Assembly (NCBI RefSeq): GCF_040115645.1
Contig: NW_027096015.1
Location: 310,001-374,000, forward strand
Origin: Euwallacea fornicatus
Lineage: Eukaryota > Arthropoda > Insecta > Coleoptera > Curculionidae
DNA length: 64,000 nt
Direction: 5' to 3'
Each line of letters begins with the position of its first letter. Position 1 is the first letter of the stretch. Of this stretch, positions 8,976 through 22,175 are shown piece by piece. The notes under the pieces are model-generated. The model had not been told where the DNA came from and made no database searches. It saw only the letters and a list, made by a program, of their open reading frames with translations. The translations under genes were made by a program, and so were the position numbers.

Positions 8976-11900
8976 TTCGGCAAATGAGTATCAAATTTGT
9001 TAAAGAAAATGTCCAATTAATCAGCTCGACGAGATTTTGAAGATGTCACAACACATCATGATTGCATGATTTTGAATTTCAAAGAAAAATAGTACTTTAA
9101 GTGCTCAATCACACAACTTTTTTCACTTTTCAAACTTAGTAGCTCGATAACTTCGGCAAATGAGTATCAAATTTGTTAAAGAAAATGTCCAATTAATCAG
9201 CTCGACGAGATTTTGAAGATGTCACAACACATCATGATTGCATGATTTTGAATTTCAAAGAAAAATAGTACTTTAAGTGCTCAATCACACAACTTTTTTC
9301 ACTTTTCAAACTTAGTAGCTCGATAACTTCGGCAAATGAGGATCAAATTTGTTAAACAAAGTGTCAAATTAGTCAGCTCGACGAGATTTTGAAGATGTTA
9401 CAACACATCATGATTGCATCTTGTTGAATTTCCAAGAAAATTAGTACTTTATGTGCTAAAACACACAACTTTAGTGACTTTTCAAAATTTGTAGCTCGAT
9501 AACTTCGGCAAATGAGGACCAAATTTGTTATACAAAGTGTCAAATTACTCAGCTCGACGAGATTTTGAAGATGTTACAACACATCATGATTGCATCTTGT
9601 TGAATTTCCAAGAAAAATAGTACTTTATGTGCTAAAACACACAACTTTTGTGACTTTTCAAAATTTGAAGCTCGATAACTTCGGCAAATGAGGACCAAAT
9701 TTGTTATACAAAGTGTCAAATTACTCAGCTCGACGAGATTTTGAAGATGTTACAACACATCATGATTGCATCTTGTTGAATTTCCAAGAAAAATAGTACT
9801 TTAAGTGCTCAAACACACAACTTTTGTGACTTTTCAAAATTTGAAGCTCGTTAACTTCGGCAAATGAGGATCAAATTTGTTAAACAAAGTGTCAAATTAC
9901 TCAGCTCGACGAGATTTTGAAGATGTTACTACACATCATTATTGCATCTTGTTGAATTTCCAAGAAAAATAGTACTTTATGTGCTCAAACTCACAACTTT
10001 TTTCACTTTTCAAACTTAGTAGCTCGATAACTTCGGCAAATGAGGATCAAATTTGTTAAACAAAGTGTCAAATTACTCAGCTCGACGAGATTTTGAAGAT
10101 GTTACAACACATCATGATTGCATCTTGTTGAATTTCCAAGAAAAATAGTACTTTATGTGCTCAAACACACAACTTTTTTCACTTTTCAAACTTAGTAGCT
10201 CGATAACTTCGGCAAATGAGGATCAAATTTGTTAAACAAAGTGTCAAATTACTCAGCTCGACGAGATTTTGAAGATGTTACAACACATCATGATTGCATC
10301 TTGTTGAATTTCCAAGAAAAATAGTACTTTAAGTGCTCAAACACATAACTTTTGTGACTTTTCAAAATTTGAAGCTCGATAACTTCGGCAAATGAGTATC
10401 AAATTTGTTAAAGAAAATGTCCAATTAATCAGCTCGACGAGATTTTGAAGATGTCACAACACATCATGATTGCATGATTTTGAATTTCAAAGAAAAATAG
10501 TACTTTAAGTGCTCAATCACACAACTTTTTTCACTTTTCAAACTTAGTAGCTCGATAACTTCGGCAAATGAGGATCAAATTTGTTAAACAAAGTGTCAAA
10601 TTACTCAGCTCGACGAGATTTTGAAGATGTTACAACACATCATGATTGCATCTTGTTAAAATTCCAAGAAAAATAGTACTTTAAGTGCTCAAACACACAA
10701 CTTTTGTGACTTTTCAAAATTTGTAGCTCGATAACTTCGGCAAATGAGTATCAAATTTGTTAAAGAAAATGTCCAATTAATCAGCTCGACGAGATTTTGA
10801 AGATGTTACAACACATCATGATTGCATCTTGTTAAAATTCCAAGAAAAATAGTACTTTAAGTGCTCAAACACACAACTTTTGTGACTTTTCAAACTTAGT
10901 AGCTCGATAACTTCGGCAAATGAGTATCAAATTTGTTAAAGAAAATGTCCAATTAATCAGCTCGACGAGATTTTGAAGATGTTACAACACATCATGATTG
11001 CATCTTGTTGAATTTCCAAGAAAAATAGTACTTTAAGTGCTCAAACACACAACTTTTGTGACTTTTCAAAATTTGAAGCTCGTTAACTTCGGCAAATGAG
11101 GATCAAATTTGTTAAACAAAGTGTCAAATTACTCAGCTCGACGAGATTTTGAAGATGTTACTACACATCATGATTGCATCTTGTTGAATTTCCAAGAAAA
11201 ATAGTACTTTATGTGCTCAAACACACAACTTTTGTGACTTTTCAAAATTTGAAGCTCGATAACTTCGGCAAATGAGGACCAAATTTGTTAAACAAAGTGT
11301 CAAGTTATTCAGCTCGACGTGATTTTGAAGATGTTACAACACATCATGATTGCATCTTGTTGAATTTCCAAGAAAAATAGTACTTTAAGTGCTCAAACAC
11401 ACAACTTTTGTGACTTTTCAAAATTTGAAGCTCGATAACTTCGGCAAATGAGGACCAAATTTGTTAAACAAAGTGTCAAGTTATTCAGCTCGACGAGATT
11501 TTGAAGATGTTACAACACATCATAATTGCATCTTGTTAAAATTCCAAGAAAAATAGTACTTTAAGTGCTCAAACACACAACTTTTGTGACTTTTCAAAAT
11601 TTGAAGCTCGTTAACTTCGGCAAATGAGGATCAAATTTGTTAAACAAAGTGTCAAATTACTCAGCTCGACGAGATTTTGAAGATGTTACAACACATCATG
11701 ATTGCATCTTGTTAAAATTCCAAGAAAAATAGTACTTTAAGTGCTCAAACACACAACTTTTGTGACTTTTCAAAATTTGAAGCTCGTTAACTTCGGCAAA
11801 TGAGGATCAAATTTGTTAAACAAAGTGTCAAATTACTCAGCTCGACGAGATTTTGAAGATGTTACAACACATCATGATTGCATCTTGTTGAATTTCCAAG

Positions 11901-12319
11901 AAAAATAGTACTTTAAGTGCTCAAACACACAACTTTTGTGACTTTTCAAAATTTGAAGCTCGTTAACTTCGGCAAATGAGGATCAAATTTGTTAAACAAA
12001 GTGTCAAATTACTCAGCTCGACGAGATTTTGAAGATGTTACTACACATCATGATTGCATCTTGTTGAATTTCCAAGAAAAATAGTACTTTATGTGCTCAA
12101 ACACACAACTTTTGTGACTTTTCAAAATTTGAAGCTCGTTAACTTCGGTAAATGAGGATCAAATTTTTTAAACAAAGTGTCAATTTACTCAGCTCGACGA
12201 GATTTTGAAGATGTTACAACACATCATGATTGCATCTTGTTGAATTTCCAAGAAAAATAGTACTTTATGTGCTCAAACACACAACTTTTGTGACTTTTCA
12301 AAATTTGAAGCTCGTTAAC
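8800..12319 (+). repeat. HOR domain II long duplication, copy 1 (20 monomers, 3520 bp)
   Basis: The ordered markers are GTCAAGTTACTC (8800), two S-type monomers (8976, 9152), ATTAGTC (9328), two TTATAC monomers (9504, 9680), TTACTAC/CATTATTGC (9856), TTTTTTCAC (10032), CACATAAC (10208), S (10384), TTAAAATT (10560, 10736), CGACGTGATT (11264), CATAATTGC (11440) and GGTAAATG with TTTTTTAAAC (12144). The same order recurs at 13376-16719 with exactly one monomer missing. Confidence 0.88.
9680..9855 (+). repeat. Reference A-type monomer (176 bp)
   Basis: Representative of the class dominating 1-44833. From the TTCGG start, its diagnostic states are: GAGGACC or GAGGATC at about +12; TTAAAC or TTATAC at about +26; GTCAAATTACTC at about +36; the CTCGACGAG dyad at about +50; GATGTTACAAC at about +67; CATCTTGTTGAATTTCC at about +90; AAAAATAGTACTTT; GTGCTCAAACACAC; TTTTGTGACTTTTC; and AAATTTGAAGCTCG before the next start. 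Recurrent alternatives are TTAAAATT for TTGAATTT, AAAATTAG for AAAAATAG, CTAAAAC for CTCAAAC, TTACTAC for TTACAAC, and CTCGTTAAC for CTCGATAAC. These alternatives travel in linked sets, which is what makes the higher-order repeats readable. Confidence 0.93.
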
Positions 12320-12495
12320 TTCGGTAAATGAGGATCAAATTTTTTAAACAAAGTGTCAATTTACTCAGCTCGACGAGATTTTGAAGATGTTACAACACAT
12401 CATGATTGCATCTTGTTGAATTTCCAAGAAAAATAGTACTTTATGTGCTCAAACACACAACTTTTGTGACTTTTCAAAATTTGAAGCTCGTTAAC
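10208..12495 (+). repeat. HOR II core, copy H1 (13 monomers, 2288 bp)
   Basis: The core begins with the monomer carrying CACATAACTTTTG (rare state at 10342) and ends with two GGTAAATG/TTTTTTAAAC monomers (12144, 12320). It includes both TTAAAATT monomers (10560, 10736), the CGACGTGATT monomer (11264) and the CATAATTGC monomer (11440). It is the longest of four cores; the others lack one, two or three of these units. Confidence 0.88.
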
Positions 12496-13375
12496 TTCGG
12501 TAAATGAGGATCAAATTTGTTAAACAAAGTGTCAAATTACTCAGCTCGACGAGATTTTGAAGATGTTACAACACATCATGATTGCATCTTGTTGAATTTC
12601 CAAGAAAAATAGTACTTTAAGTGCTCAAACACATAACTTTTGTGACTTTTCAAAATTTGAAGCTCGATAACTTCGGCAAATGAGTATCAAATTTGTTAAA
12701 GAAAATGTCCAATTAATCAGCTCGACGAGATTTTGAAGATGTCACAACACATCATGATTGCATGATTTTGAATTTCAAAGAAAAATAGTACTTTAAGTGC
12801 TCAATCACACAACTTTTTTCACTTTTCAAACTTAGTAGCTCGATAACTTCGGCAAATGAGGATCAAATTTGTTAAACAAAGTGTCAAATTACTCAGCTCG
12901 ACGAGATTTTGAAGATGTTACAACACATCATGATTGCATCTTGTTAAAATTCCAAGAAAAATAGTACTTTAAGTGCTCAAACACACAACTTTTGTGACTT
13001 TTCAAAATTTGTAGCTCGATAACTTCGGCAAATGAGTATCAAATTTGTTAAAGAAAATGTCCAATTAATCAGCTCGACGAGATTTTGAAGATGTTACAAC
13101 ACATCATGATTGCATCTTGTTAAAATTCCAAGAAAAATAGTACTTTAAGTGCTCAAACACACAACTTTTGTGACTTTTCAAACTTAGTAGCTCGATAACT
13201 TCGGCAAATGAGTATCAAATTTGTTAAAGAAAATGTCCAATTAATCAGCTCGACGAGATTTTGAAGATGTTACAACACATCATGATTGCATCTTGTTGAA
13301 TTTCCAAGAAAAATAGTACTTTAAGTGCTCAAACACACAACTTTTGTGACTTTTCAAAATTTGAATCTCGTTAAC
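12496..13375 (+). repeat. HOR II core, partial copy H1' (5 monomers)
   Basis: The unit at 12496 has GGTAAATG at its start and the CACATAAC state at its end, so it joins the end of one core to the start of another. Then follow S (12672), TTAAAATT (12848, 13024) and a GTATC/GTTAC unit (13200). The copy stops there: the TTGAATCTCGTTAAC transition leads into the 13376 block rather than the rest of the core. Confidence 0.85.
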
Positions 13376-16300
13376 TTCGGCAAATGAGGATCAAATTTGT
13401 TAAACAAAGTGTCAAGTTACTCAGCTCGACGAGATTTTGAAGATGTTACAACACATCATGATTGCATCTTGTTGAATTTCCAAGAAAAATAGTACTTTAA
13501 GTGCTCAAACACACAACTTTTGTGACTTTTCAAAATTTGTAGCTCGATAACTTCGGCAAATGAGTATCAAATTTGTTAAAGAAAATGTCCAATTAATCAG
13601 CTCGACGAGATTTTGAAGATGTCACAACACATCATGATTGCATGATTTTGAATTTCAAAGAAAAATAGTACTTTAAGTGCTCAATCACACAACTTTTTTC
13701 ACTTTTCAAACTTAGTAGCTCGATAACTTCGGCAAATGAGTATCAAATTTGTTAAAGAAAATGTCCAATTAATCAGCTCGACGAGATTTTGAAGATGTCA
13801 CAACACATCATGATTGCATGATTTTGAATTTCAAAGAAAAATAGTACTTTAAGTGCTCAATCACACAACTTTTTTCACTTTTCAAACTTAGTAGCTCGAT
13901 AACTTCGGCAAATGAGGATCAAATTTGTTAAACAAAGTGTCAAATTAGTCAGCTCGACGAGATTTTGAAGATGTTACAACACATCATGATTGCATCTTGT
14001 TGAATTTCCAAGAAAATTAGTACTTTATGTGCTAAAACACACAACTTTAGTGACTTTTCAAAATTTGTAGCTCGATAACTTCGGCAAATGAGGACCAAAT
14101 TTGTTATACAAAGTGTCAAATTACTCAGCTCGACGAGATTTTGAAGATGTTACAACACATCATGATTGCATCTTGTTGAATTTCCAAGAAAAATAGTACT
14201 TTATGTGCTAAAACACACAACTTTTGTGACTTTTCAAAATTTGAAGCTCGATAACTTCGGCAAATGAGGACCAAATTTGTTATACAAAGTGTCAAATTAC
14301 TCAGCTCGACGAGATTTTGAAGATGTTACTACACATCATTATTGCATCTTGTTGAATTTCCAAGAAAAATAGTACTTTATGTGCTCAAACTCACAACTTT
14401 TTTCACTTTTCAAACTTAGTAGCTCGATAACTTCGGCAAATGAGGATCAAATTTGTTAAACAAAGTGTCAAATTACTCAGCTCGACGAGATTTTGAAGAT
14501 GTTACAACACATCATGATTGCATCTTGTTGAATTTCCAAGAAAAATAGTACTTTATGTGCTCAAACACACAACTTTTTTCACTTTTCAAACTTAGTAGCT
14601 CGATAACTTCGGCAAATGAGGATCAAATTTGTTAAACAAAGTGTCAAATTACTCAGCTCGACGAGATTTTGAAGATGTTACAACACATCATGATTGCATC
14701 TTGTTGAATTTCCAAGAAAAATAGTACTTTAAGTGCTCAAACACATAACTTTTGTGACTTTTCAAAATTTGAAGCTCGATAACTTCGGCAAATGAGTATC
14801 AAATTTGTTAAAGAAAATGTCCAATTAATCAGCTCGACGAGATTTTGAAGATGTCACAACACATCATGATTGCATGATTTTGAATTTCAAAGAAAAATAG
14901 TACTTTAAGTGCTCAATCACACAACTTTTTTCACTTTTCAAACTTAGTAGCTCGATAACTTCGGCAAATGAGGATCAAATTTGTTAAACAAAGTGTCAAA
15001 TTACTCAGCTCGACGAGATTTTGAAGATGTTACAACACATCATGATTGCATCTTGTTAAAATTCCAAGAAAAATAGTACTTTAAGTGCTCAAACACACAA
15101 CTTTTGTGACTTTTCAAAATTTGTAGCTCGATAACTTCGGCAAATGAGTATCAAATTTGTTAAAGAAAATGTCCAATTAATCAGCTCGACGAGATTTTGA
15201 AGATGTTACAACACATCATGATTGCATCTTGTTAAAATTCCAAGAAAAATAGTACTTTAAGTGCTCAAACACACAACTTTTGTGACTTTTCAAACTTAGT
15301 AGCTCGATAACTTCGGCAAATGAGTATCAAATTTGTTAAAGAAAATGTCCAATTAATCAGCTCGACGAGATTTTGAAGATGTTACAACACATCATGATTG
15401 CATCTTGTTGAATTTCCAAGAAAAATAGTACTTTAAGTGCTCAAACACACAACTTTTGTGACTTTTCAAAATTTGAAGCTCGTTAACTTCGGCAAATGAG
15501 GATCAAATTTGTTAAACAAAGTGTCAAATTACTCAGCTCGACGAGATTTTGAAGATGTTACTACACATCATGATTGCATCTTGTTGAATTTCCAAGAAAA
15601 ATAGTACTTTATGTGCTCAAACACACAACTTTTGTGACTTTTCAAAATTTGAAGCTCGATAACTTCGGCAAATGAGGACCAAATTTGTTAAACAAAGTGT
15701 CAAGTTATTCAGCTCGACGTGATTTTGAAGATGTTACAACACATCATGATTGCATCTTGTTGAATTTCCAAGAAAAATAGTACTTTAAGTGCTCAAACAC
15801 ACAACTTTTGTGACTTTTCAAAATTTGAAGCTCGATAACTTCGGCAAATGAGGACCAAATTTGTTAAACAAAGTGTCAAGTTATTCAGCTCGACGAGATT
15901 TTGAAGATGTTACAACACATCATAATTGCATCTTGTTAAAATTCCAAGAAAAATAGTACTTTAAGTGCTCAAACACACAACTTTTGTGACTTTTCAAAAT
16001 TTGAAGCTCGTTAACTTCGGCAAATGAGGATCAAATTTGTTAAACAAAGTGTCAAATTACTCAGCTCGACGAGATTTTGAAGATGTTACAACACATCATG
16101 ATTGCATCTTGTTAAAATTCCAAGAAAAATAGTACTTTAAGTGCTCAAACACACAACTTTTGTGACTTTTCAAAATTTGAAGCTCGTTAACTTCGGCAAA
16201 TGAGGATCAAATTTGTTAAACAAAGTGTCAAATTACTCAGCTCGACGAGATTTTGAAGATGTTACAACACATCATGATTGCATCTTGTTGAATTTCCAAG

Positions 16301-16719
16301 AAAAATAGTACTTTAAGTGCTCAAACACACAACTTTTGTGACTTTTCAAAATTTGAAGCTCGTTAACTTCGGCAAATGAGGATCAAATTTGTTAAACAAA
16401 GTGTCAAATTACTCAGCTCGACGAGATTTTGAAGATGTTACTACACATCATGATTGCATCTTGTTGAATTTCCAAGAAAAATAGTACTTTATGTGCTCAA
16501 ACACACAACTTTTGTGACTTTTCAAAATTTGAAGCTCGTTAACTTCGGTAAATGAGGATCAAATTTTTTAAACAAAGTGTCAATTTACTCAGCTCGACGA
16601 GATTTTGAAGATGTTACAACACATCATGATTGCATCTTGTTGAATTTCCAAGAAAAATAGTACTTTATGTGCTCAAACACACAACTTTTGTGACTTTTCA
16701 AAATTTGAAGCTCGTTAAC
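13376..16719 (+). repeat. HOR domain II long duplication, copy 2 (19 monomers, 3344 bp)
   Basis: It matches 8800-12319 at an offset of 4576 bp (26 units) up to the TTATAC monomer at 14256, then at 4400 bp (25 units). The lost unit is the equivalent of the boundary between 9680 and 9856: here one monomer has the GAGGACC/TTATAC left part of the 9680 unit joined to the TTACTAC/CATTATTGC right part of the 9856 unit. The joint lies within about 45 bp shared by both parents. Confidence 0.88.
14608..16719 (+). repeat. HOR II core, copy H2 (12 monomers, 2112 bp)
   Basis: It begins 4400 bp after H1 with the CACATAAC monomer and follows the same order, but has a single GGTAAATG/TTTTTTAAAC monomer (16544) at its end where H1 has two. 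It is followed by a GGTAAATG monomer with TTTGTT and TTACTAC (16720), which also follows H3 and H4. Confidence 0.88.
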
Positions 16720-18303
16720 TTCGGTAAATGAGGATCAAATTTGTTAAACAAAGTGTCAAATTACTCAGCTCGACGAGATTTTGAAGATGTTACTACACAT
16801 CATGATTGCATCTTGTTGAATTTCCAAGAAAAATAGTACTTTATGTGCTCAAACTCACAACTTTTTTCACTTTTCAAACTTAGTAGCTCGATAACTTCGG
16901 CAAATGAGGATCAAATTTGTTAAACAAAGTGTCAAATTACTCAGCTCGACGAGATTTTGAAGATGTTACAACACATCATGATTGCATCTTGTTGAATTTC
17001 CAAGAAAAATAGTACTTTATGTGCTCAAACACACAACTTTTGTGACTTTTCAAAATTTGAAGCTCGTTAACTTCGGTAAATGAGGATCAAATTTGTTAAA
17101 CAAAGTGTCAAATTACTCAGCTCGACGAGATTTTGAAGATGTTACTACACATCATGATTGCATCTTGTTGAATTTCCAAGAAAAATAGTACTTTATGTGC
17201 TCAAACTCACAACTTTTTTCACTTTTCAAACTTAGTAGCTCGATAACTTCGGCAAATGAGGATCAAATTTGTTAAACAAAGTGTCAAATTACTCAGCTCG
17301 ACGAGATTTTGAAGATGTTACAACACATCATGATTGCATCTTGTTGAATTTCCAAGAAAATTAGTACTTTATGTGCTAAAACACACAACTTTTGTGACTT
17401 TTCAAAATTTGAAGCTCGATAACTTCGGCAAATGAGGATCAAATTTGTTAAACAAAGTGTCAAATTACTCAGCTCGACGAGATTTTGAAGATGTTACAAC
17501 ACATCATGATTGCATCTTGTTGAATTTCCAAGAAAAATAGTACTTTATGTGCTCAAACTCACAACTTTTTTCACTTTTCAAACTTAGTAGCTCGATAACT
17601 TCGGCAAATGAGGATCAAATTTGTTAAACAAAGTGTCAAATTACTCAGCTCGACGAGATTTTGAAGATGTTACAACACATCATGATTGCATCTTGTTGAA
17701 TTTCCAAGAAAATTAGTACTTTATGTGCTAAAACACACAACTTTTGTGACTTTTCAAAATTTGAAGCTCGATAACTTCGGCAAATGAGGACCAAATTTGT
17801 TATACAAAGTGTCAAATTACTCAGCTCGACGAGATTTTGAAGATGTTACAACACATCATGATTGCATCTTGTTGAATTTCCAAGAAAAATAGTACTTTAA
17901 GTGCTCAAACACACAACTTTTGTGACTTTTCAAAATTTGAAGCTCGTTAACTTCGGCAAATGAGGATCAAATTTGTTAAACAAAGTGTCAAATTACTCAG
18001 CTCGACGAGATTTTGAAGATGTTACTACACATCATTATTGCATCTTGTTGAATTTCCAAGAAAAATAGTACTTTATGTGCTCAAACTCACAACTTTTTTC
18101 ACTTTTCAAACTTAGTAGCTCGATAACTTCGGCAAATGAGGATCAAATTTGTTAAACAAAGTGTCAAATTACTCAGCTCGACGAGATTTTGAAGATGTTA
18201 CAACACATCATGATTGCATCTTGTTGAATTTCCAAGAAAAATAGTACTTTATGTGCTCAAACACACAACTTTTTTCACTTTTCAAACTTAGTAGCTCGAT
18301 AAC
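16720..18303 (+). repeat. HOR II spacer block with short alternating units (9 monomers)
   Basis: GGTAAATG/TTACTAC/CTCAAACTCAC monomers at 16720 and 17072 are separated by one TTTATG monomer. Then CTAAAAC (17248, 17600) alternates with a CTCAAACTCAC monomer (17424). This looks like two small dimer duplications of 352 bp each. From 17776 the block merges into the long duplication copy 3. Confidence 0.8.
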
Positions 18304-20239
18304 TTCGGCAAATGAGGATCAAATTTGTTAAACAAAGTGTCAAATTACTCAGCTCGACGAGATTTTGAAGATGTTACAACACATCATGATTGCATCTTGT
18401 TGAATTTCCAAGAAAAATAGTACTTTAAGTGCTCAAACACATAACTTTTGTGACTTTTCAAAATTTGAAGCTCGATAACTTCGGCAAATGAGTATCAAAT
18501 TTGTTAAAGAAAATGTCCAATTAATCAGCTCGACGAGATTTTGAAGATGTCACAACACATCATGATTGCATGATTTTGAATTTCAAAGAAAAATAGTACT
18601 TTAAGTGCTCAATCACACAACTTTTTTCACTTTTCAAACTTAGTAGCTCGATAACTTCGGCAAATGAGGATCAAATTTGTTAAACAAAGTGTCAAATTAC
18701 TCAGCTCGACGAGATTTTGAAGATGTTACAACACATCATGATTGCATCTTGTTAAAATTCCAAGAAAAATAGTACTTTAAGTGCTCAAACACACAACTTT
18801 TGTGACTTTTCAAACTTAGTAGCTCGATAACTTCGGCAAATGAGTATCAAATTTGTTAAAGAAAATGTCCAATTAATCAGCTCGACGAGATTTTGAAGAT
18901 GTTACAACACATCATGATTGCATCTTGTTGAATTTCCAAGAAAAATAGTACTTTAAGTGCTCAAACACACAACTTTTGTGACTTTTCAAAATTTGAAGCT
19001 CGTTAACTTCGGCAAATGAGGATCAAATTTGTTAAACAAAGTGTCAAATTACTCAGCTCGACGAGATTTTGAAGATGTTACTACACATCATGATTGCATC
19101 TTGTTGAATTTCCAAGAAAAATAGTACTTTATGTGCTCAAACACACAACTTTTGTGACTTTTCAAAATTTGAAGCTCGATAACTTCGGCAAATGAGGACC
19201 AAATTTGTTAAACAAAGTGTCAAGTTATTCAGCTCGACGTGATTTTGAAGATGTTACAACACATCATGATTGCATCTTGTTGAATTTCCAAGAAAAATAG
19301 TACTTTAAGTGCTCAAACACACAACTTTTGTGACTTTTCAAAATTTGAAGCTCGATAACTTCGGCAAATGAGGACCAAATTTGTTAAACAAAGTGTCAAG
19401 TTATTCAGCTCGACGAGATTTTGAAGATGTTACAACACATCATAATTGCATCTTGTTAAAATTCCAAGAAAAATAGTACTTTAAGTGCTCAAACACACAA
19501 CTTTTGTGACTTTTCAAAATTTGAAGCTCGTTAACTTCGGCAAATGAGGATCAAATTTGTTAAACAAAGTGTCAAATTACTCAGCTCGACGAGATTTTGA
19601 AGATGTTACAACACATCATGATTGCATCTTGTTAAAATTCCAAGAAAAATAGTACTTTAAGTGCTCAAACACACAACTTTTGTGACTTTTCAAAATTTGA
19701 AGCTCGTTAACTTCGGCAAATGAGGATCAAATTTGTTAAACAAAGTGTCAAATTACTCAGCTCGACGAGATTTTGAAGATGTTACAACACATCATGATTG
19801 CATCTTGTTGAATTTCCAAGAAAAATAGTACTTTAAGTGCTCAAACACACAACTTTTGTGACTTTTCAAAATTTGAAGCTCGTTAACTTCGGCAAATGAG
19901 GATCAAATTTGTTAAACAAAGTGTCAAATTACTCAGCTCGACGAGATTTTGAAGATGTTACTACACATCATGATTGCATCTTGTTGAATTTCCAAGAAAA
20001 ATAGTACTTTATGTGCTCAAACACACAACTTTTGTGACTTTTCAAAATTTGAAGCTCGTTAACTTCGGTAAATGAGGATCAAATTTTTTAAACAAAGTGT
20101 CAATTTACTCAGCTCGACGAGATTTTGAAGATGTTACAACACATCATGATTGCATCTTGTTGAATTTCCAAGAAAAATAGTACTTTATGTGCTCAAACAC
20201 ACAACTTTTGTGACTTTTCAAAATTTGAAGCTCGTTAAC
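17776..20239 (+). repeat. HOR domain II long duplication, copy 3 (14 monomers)
   Basis: It matches the second part of copy 1 (from 9680) and keeps the TTATAC to CTCGTTAAC unit that copy 2 lost. However, it lacks one of the two TTAAAATT monomers: the unit at 18656 joins the GAGGATC start of the 10560 unit to the AAACTTAGTAG end of the 10736 unit. Copies 2 and 3 therefore carry independent single-monomer deletions relative to copy 1. Confidence 0.86.
18304..20239 (+). repeat. HOR II core, copy H3 (11 monomers, 1936 bp)
   Basis: The CACATAAC monomer (18304) and S (18480) are followed by a single fused TTAAAATT/AAACTTAGTAG monomer (18656) in place of the two units of H1 and H2. One TTTTTTAAAC monomer remains (20064). 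Confidence 0.88.
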
Positions 20240-20415
20240 TTCGGTAAATGAGGATCAAATTTGTTAAACAAAGTGTCAAATTACTCAGCTCGACGAGATT
20301 TTGAAGATGTTACTACACATCATGATTGCATCTTGTTGAATTTCCAAGAAAAATAGTACTTTATGTGCTCAAACTCACAACTTTTTTCACTTTTCAAACT
20401 TAGTAGCTCGATAAC

Positions 20416-22175
20416 TTCGGCAAATGAGGATCAAATTTGTTAAACAAAGTGTCAAATTACTCAGCTCGACGAGATTTTGAAGATGTTACAACACATCATG
20501 ATTGCATCTTGTTGAATTTCCAAGAAAAATAGTACTTTAAGTGCTCAAACACATAACTTTTGTGACTTTTCAAAATTTGAAGCTCGATAACTTCGGCAAA
20601 TGAGTATCAAATTTGTTAAAGAAAATGTCCAATTAATCAGCTCGACGAGATTTTGAAGATGTCACAACACATCATGATTGCATGATTTTGAATTTCAAAG
20701 AAAAATAGTACTTTAAGTGCTCAATCACACAACTTTTTTCACTTTTCAAACTTAGTAGCTCGATAACTTCGGCAAATGAGGATCAAATTTGTTAAACAAA
20801 GTGTCAAATTACTCAGCTCGACGAGATTTTGAAGATGTTACAACACATCATGATTGCATCTTGTTAAAATTCCAAGAAAAATAGTACTTTAAGTGCTCAA
20901 ACACACAACTTTTGTGACTTTTCAAACTTAGTAGCTCGATAACTTCGGCAAATGAGTATCAAATTTGTTAAAGAAAATGTCCAATTAATCAGCTCGACGA
21001 GATTGTGAAGATGTTACAACACATCATGATTGCATCTTGTTGAATTTCCAAGAAAAATAGTACTTTAAGTGCTCAAACACACAACTTTTGTGACTTTTCA
21101 AAATTTGAAGCTCGTTAACTTCGGCAAATGAGGATCAAATTTGTTAAACAAAGTGTCAAATTACTCAGCTCGACGAGATTTTGAAGATGTTACTACACAT
21201 CATGATTGCATCTTGTTGAATTTCCAAGAAAAATAGTACTTTATGTGCTCAAACACACAACTTTTGTGACTTTTCAAAATTTGAAGCTCGATAACTTCGG
21301 CAAATGAGGACCAAATTTGTTAAACAAAGTGTCAAGTTATTCAGCTCGACGTGATTTTGAAGATGTTACAACACATCATGATTGCATCTTGTTGAATTTC
21401 CAAGAAAAATAGTACTTTAAGTGCTCAAACACACAACTTTTGTGACTTTTCAAAATTTGAAGCTCGATAACTTCGGCAAATGAGGACCAAATTTGTTAAA
21501 CAAAGTGTCAAGTTATTCAGCTCGACGAGATTTTGAAGATGTTACAACACATCATAATTGCATCTTGTTAAAATTCCAAGAAAAATAGTACTTTAAGTGC
21601 TCAAACACACAACTTTTGTGACTTTTCAAAATTTGAAGCTCGTTAACTTCGGCAAATGAGGATCAAATTTGTTAAACAAAGTGTCAAATTACTCAGCTCG
21701 ACGAGATTTTGAAGATGTTACAACACATCATGATTGCATCTTGTTAAAATTCCAAGAAAAATAGTACTTTAAGTGCTCAAACACACAACTTTTGTGACTT
21801 TTCAAAATTTGAAGCTCGTTAACTTCGGCAAATGAGGATCAAATTTGTTAAACAAAGTGTCAAATTACTCAGCTCGACGAGATTTTGAAGATGTTACAAC
21901 ACATCATGATTGCATCTTGTTGAATTTCCAAGAAAAATAGTACTTTAAGTGCTCAAACACACAACTTTTGTGACTTTTCAAAATTTGAAGCTCGTTAACT
22001 TCGGCAAATGAGGATCAAATTTGTTAAACAAAGTGTCAAATTACTCAGCTCGACGAGATTTTGAAGATGTTACTACACATCATGATTGCATCTTGTTGAA
22101 TTTCCAAGAAAAATAGTACTTTATGTGCTCAAACACACAACTTTTGTGACTTTTCAAAATTTGAAGCTCGTTAAC
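20416..22175 (+). repeat. HOR II core, copy H4 (10 monomers, 1760 bp)
   Basis: It has the same fused monomer as H3 (20768), so H3 and H4 share that deletion by descent. It has also lost the TTTTTTAAAC monomer, going straight from the TTACTAC unit (22000) to GGTAAATG with TTTGTT (22176). It carries a private GATTGTGAAG change in the unit at 20944. Confidence 0.88.

Noticed and set aside
21001..21010. GATTGTGAAG as a functional variant
   Set aside because: It is a single private substitution in one HOR II core copy, with no sign of spread.
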